Translations under genes and position numbers: made by a program
The notes under the pieces: generated by a model
What the model saw: the letters and a program-made list of their open reading frames with translations, nothing else
Database searches by the model: none
Told to the model about the DNA's origin: nothing
In this document: in pieces, positions 62,701-64,000 of the stretch
Layout of the letters: each line of letters begins with the position of its first letter
Position numbering within the stretch: position 1 is the stretch's first letter
DNA from: Gracilaria domingensis
Taxonomy: Eukaryota > Rhodophyta > Florideophyceae > Gracilariales > Gracilariaceae
Assembly (NCBI GenBank): GCA_022539475.1
Contig: VCMS01000025.1
Coordinates: 467,275-531,274 of the forward strand
Length of the DNA stretch: 64,000 nucleotides
Reading direction: 5' to 3'

Positions 62701-63217
62701 CGTTTCGAACGACGGCCAGTTGCTGCTGATCCAATTGCTCCAATCTGACAGCCTCGATTGAAGGAGCGGTAAGCGGGCGATGTCTGAGTACAAAGGCAGC
62801 TGTTGCTTCCACAGCGGCGTTACGAATGGACGGAGAAGAGTCGTTGGAAAGACACTCTATTAAGGAAGAAGTAGCATAAAGACAGAGATGTTGCAATGCA
62901 GCATGCGGTAAAGAAGGAATCTTAAGTAGCACTACGTGACAAACCGTGGTACCATGTCTGTTTAAATTCTCTGCAATGACAGATAAAGTATCGACCCAGA
63001 ACGCATGGGAAAAAGACGTAATCAAGAGATCCAAGGACAAAGAAAGAATCTGCGGGGTGGTTCCACTCGAAGACAGCAAGCAATGGCGGACAATTCTGTC
63101 GGCGCTCTGCGAAATGTCATGGCCCTTCGCGGCGCGTTGGAGCAGCTTGTGAAGCGTCAACTCCTGCAGCTCCTTCCTCGACAGACTGAGACTGATTTCA
63201 TCCACGAGATCGGACAT
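59756..63217 (-). CDS. TPLATE: TPLATE, large adaptin-like subunit of the TSET/TPLATE complex
   Basis: TPLATE is the large adaptin-like subunit of TSET, an endocytic coat at the plasma membrane. From the ATG at 63217 it has 1153 residues, close to Arabidopsis TPLATE (1176). The frame runs 58 codons upstream, but MSDLVDEISLSLSRKELQEL is the natural start. The N-terminal two thirds are helical-repeat (LLQRAAKGHDISQSADRIV matches the plant GRDIS region). The appendage starts near 870 (NGASDPFSVVASHSMDTVKG, RVEVLNRTK). Further matches are PYYVPSSDVLLL followed by DVFRRRWDLM (platform), YSHVCSLVADSSRGDYVAVA and a C-terminal SPYQRWRIAHSARICR. The acidic Lys/Glu tail of the plant protein is missing. 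Single exon, no breaks. It is divergent from PEN-2. Confidence 0.85.
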   Translation of the reverse strand: MSDLVDEISLSLSRKELQELTLHKLLQRAAKGHDISQSADRIVRHCLLSSSGTTPQILSLSLDLLITSFSHAFWVDTLSVIAENLNRHGTTVCHVVLLKIPSLPHAALQHLCLYATSSLIECLSNDSSPSIRNAAVEATAAFVLRHRPLTAPSIEAVRLEQLDQQQLAVVRNAIERLLFALLQALFDPSDHVATNALKCLTRYALEAWTDAPSLLNATRRATATTIWDVLAPSHKKIGDRFVAFLTKHLKKSADDGATANVRLAKEVLKGLSRLVGYVLDPNTSLSNDENQSVAQSHQVASKWGVYFADHVIVPLCDDVSAELSSCACTSLLVICSYAKENPTAEKVASWGIKATRRITRILIENDAKLPLVVMAGLVRDGSNALAALSKNDYVNSKFISAISVGLLPFAAKCPTKSVRLEAFSVISSAIVEYDLSGRDAGVGVTMKALLTSDSWRGVVDSGDSSVASELMCCMSQSLLDASRKIFKCPDPALRLTLTNTWAVMLSQLMTKTIQCLNWPYSPASAFAKELYLKLFDALGQYSSFLMRSQGVGMEEYERLQELMVRATLDQQDIGIRASLLVCVTRYWLTSGMKAEANAGHMLKAIWNHVQEHYKDNEIHLKELQTGALWSDAKQGYKTPAQRVVEGGYVSMVTAVSKRTKAVLQTVGTVATAIENSIFGSIALATAASEGSTLTTDYVYAALSSLLALVAHNPPLAEKAILVLRKYIGIMDEAESSDFIVLEAIRNTVSSLEMYMDDYFPKPVSVRDLTNIARRRSRSNASHVRSDPIAWMEDITESCIFASSRLYDYSRGSTILNTEESVLNVSSLALKKMKAFNQTSLRNSTIGKGLPVEGDHQTLNGASDPFSVVASHSMDTVKGTALIRVEVLNRTKMRSGSTSLIFSAAGALIPLPDAPTVYTLGTLDPGASVTQRLVLAVRKDQGFAGEVFISILTSHEGPAEAGMAHAAEQPCVPYYVPSSDVLLLRRPANNAGVDVFRRRWDLMRFSISFQVHIDKNQSVDGFVDTLERRSKCLRQIGRMRTYSHVCSLVADSSRGDYVAVAVLAPEARGGMGTGPCVLYVTIRSNSDGYNVAFRDECREWLKDSYQVIFPDEDLTAEEKKIALQPQDAYFITESEQGLSPYQRWRIAHSARICR

Positions 63218-63559
63218 AGCCGCACCAGTTCGCACCAACGTGCGGACGGTGCTCGCGACGAGGTAGATAGGGCGCGGAGCGCGAAGCGCGCGTAGCAGCA
63301 GAAAGACATTTTTAGAATTTGCGCACAGCAGAGGGCCACACGCGTCGCGGCAACCGGCGCGGCAACCGAACAGTCGCGGCGCTGCCAACACCTGACGTTG
63401 CTCCGCGTCTGCTCTTCGTGCCCGCGCTGCTCGCGCCTCATCCGTCTCCGAAGTATCGAGACGCCCCCTTCGTGACTGTAATGCTCAGCGCGCATAGTGA
63501 GTGAAACGCACCCCCTGCCGACGAGAGACGGTGAAACACACGCCATTCAACCGACCCAA
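63218..63559. promoter_or_regulatory. shared 5' region between divergent TPLATE and PEN-2 genes
   Basis: A 342-bp head-to-head spacer, GC-rich, with GCGCG clusters. It must carry both promoters; no specific element is recognised. Confidence 0.45.
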
Positions 63560-64000
63560 ATGCCTTCGCAAGAGGACCAACAACAAGCAAGTACCGATAC
63601 ACCATCGCAAGAGCCAGCGCCGGAACCGTCTGATATGACACAGGCGCCTTCCGACCAGCCGCCGCAAGCGCCGCAGGCGAGGGGCGTGGCGCCCTGGCAG
63701 CGTGCCGGCGCTTCCCATGTGCCTCCAACCGATCCCATTGCTCAAGCGAAGGCCGACAAGTGGAATCGTCAGAATCAACAAACCTCCCAGAGTCGCGAGC
63801 AACGACGCAAGCAGAAAGCTATCGAACGACAAAAACGAAAAGAAGAGGAAGAACGGCTGCGTGTTGTGCAGCTGGAAAACAATGCTAGACGTATGTATAT
63901 TGTTGGCTTTTTTGCTCTGCCGCTTGTCTGGTTGATTGCGTTGATTTACTTTCGCGAGGAGCACAAAGACGACAATGGTAATCAGCGTATAAAACATGTA
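63560..64000 (+). CDS. PEN2: PEN-2, gamma-secretase subunit, 3' end cut by window edge
   Basis: PEN-2 is a small membrane subunit of gamma-secretase, needed to activate presenilin. From the ATG at 63560 the frame is open for 147 codons to the window edge. The first 100 residues are a hydrophilic, Gln/Pro-rich extension that ends in a basic helix (QRRKQKAIERQKRKEEEER). Then ARRMYIVGFFALPLVWLIAL and YFREEH match the first PEN-2 hairpin (RKYYLGGFAFLPFLWFVN-type with a following FxFRE). The second membrane segment and C-terminus lie outside the window. Plant PEN-2 proteins also have a hydrophilic N-terminal extension, though shorter. The call rests on one conserved segment, so it is good but not certain. 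Confidence 0.75.
   Translation, partial: MPSQEDQQQASTDTPSQEPAPEPSDMTQAPSDQPPQAPQARGVAPWQRAGASHVPPTDPIAQAKADKWNRQNQQTSQSREQRRKQKAIERQKRKEEEERLRVVQLENNARRMYIVGFFALPLVWLIALIYFREEHKDDNGNQRIKHV

Overview
The window looks like nuclear DNA of a red alga, probably a multicellular (florideophyte-type) one. The strongest clue is a nucleus-type gene for a phycobilisome linker that carries a plastid-targeting N-terminus. It sits among typical eukaryotic single-copy genes: TAF5, COG6, GTF3C1, a Ded1/DDX3 helicase, PRMT1, an anoctamin, TPLATE and PEN-2. Almost all genes are single uninterrupted ORFs. The one clear exception, at 5.9-7.5 kb, has three short GT-AG introns. Genes are compact and often head-to-head, while retrotransposons, fold-back repeats and gene-poor stretches fill the gaps.

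Layout. 1-4.3 kb: TAF5 (minus, cut by the window edge) divergent from COG6. 4.3-10.6 kb: a gene-poor stretch with a spliced gene of unknown function, a decayed phage/virus-like gene (one stop, one frameshift) and a 279-bp fold-back element. 10.6-16 kb: the phycobilisome linker, then two divergent aldo/keto reductase genes (one with its catalytic residues replaced, one pyridoxal-reductase-like with a frameshift), and a small frameshifted ORF. 16.5-22.4 kb: the large TFIIIC subunit. 22.9-26.7 kb: two orphan genes, one with a clear myristoylation start. 26.7-35.4 kb: gene-poor DNA holding an early-type LINE with a restriction-like endonuclease (ORF1, then RT-endonuclease broken by one stop). 35.4-41.9 kb: the DEAD-box helicase and a membrane-anchored PKD/IPT/beta-propeller protein. 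43.7-57 kb: an inverted duplicated pair of orphan genes flanking an intact LINE (APE endonuclease, RT, RNase H) with a 13-bp target-site duplication, PRMT1 and an anoctamin. 58-64 kb: a coiled-coil protein, TPLATE and the start of PEN-2.

Functionally the genes fall into basal transcription (TAF5, GTF3C1), RNA and arginine-methylation biology (DDX3, PRMT1), membrane traffic and membrane proteins (COG6, TPLATE, anoctamin, PEN-2) and plastid metabolism (linker, pyridoxal reductase-like). They do not form an operon or a single pathway. The most unusual items are the two contrasting LINEs, the inverted orphan-gene duplication, the fold-back elements with shared short motifs, the phage-like fossil, and the aldo/keto reductase with no recognisable catalytic tetrad. 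All family calls are from reading motifs by eye; no searches were run.
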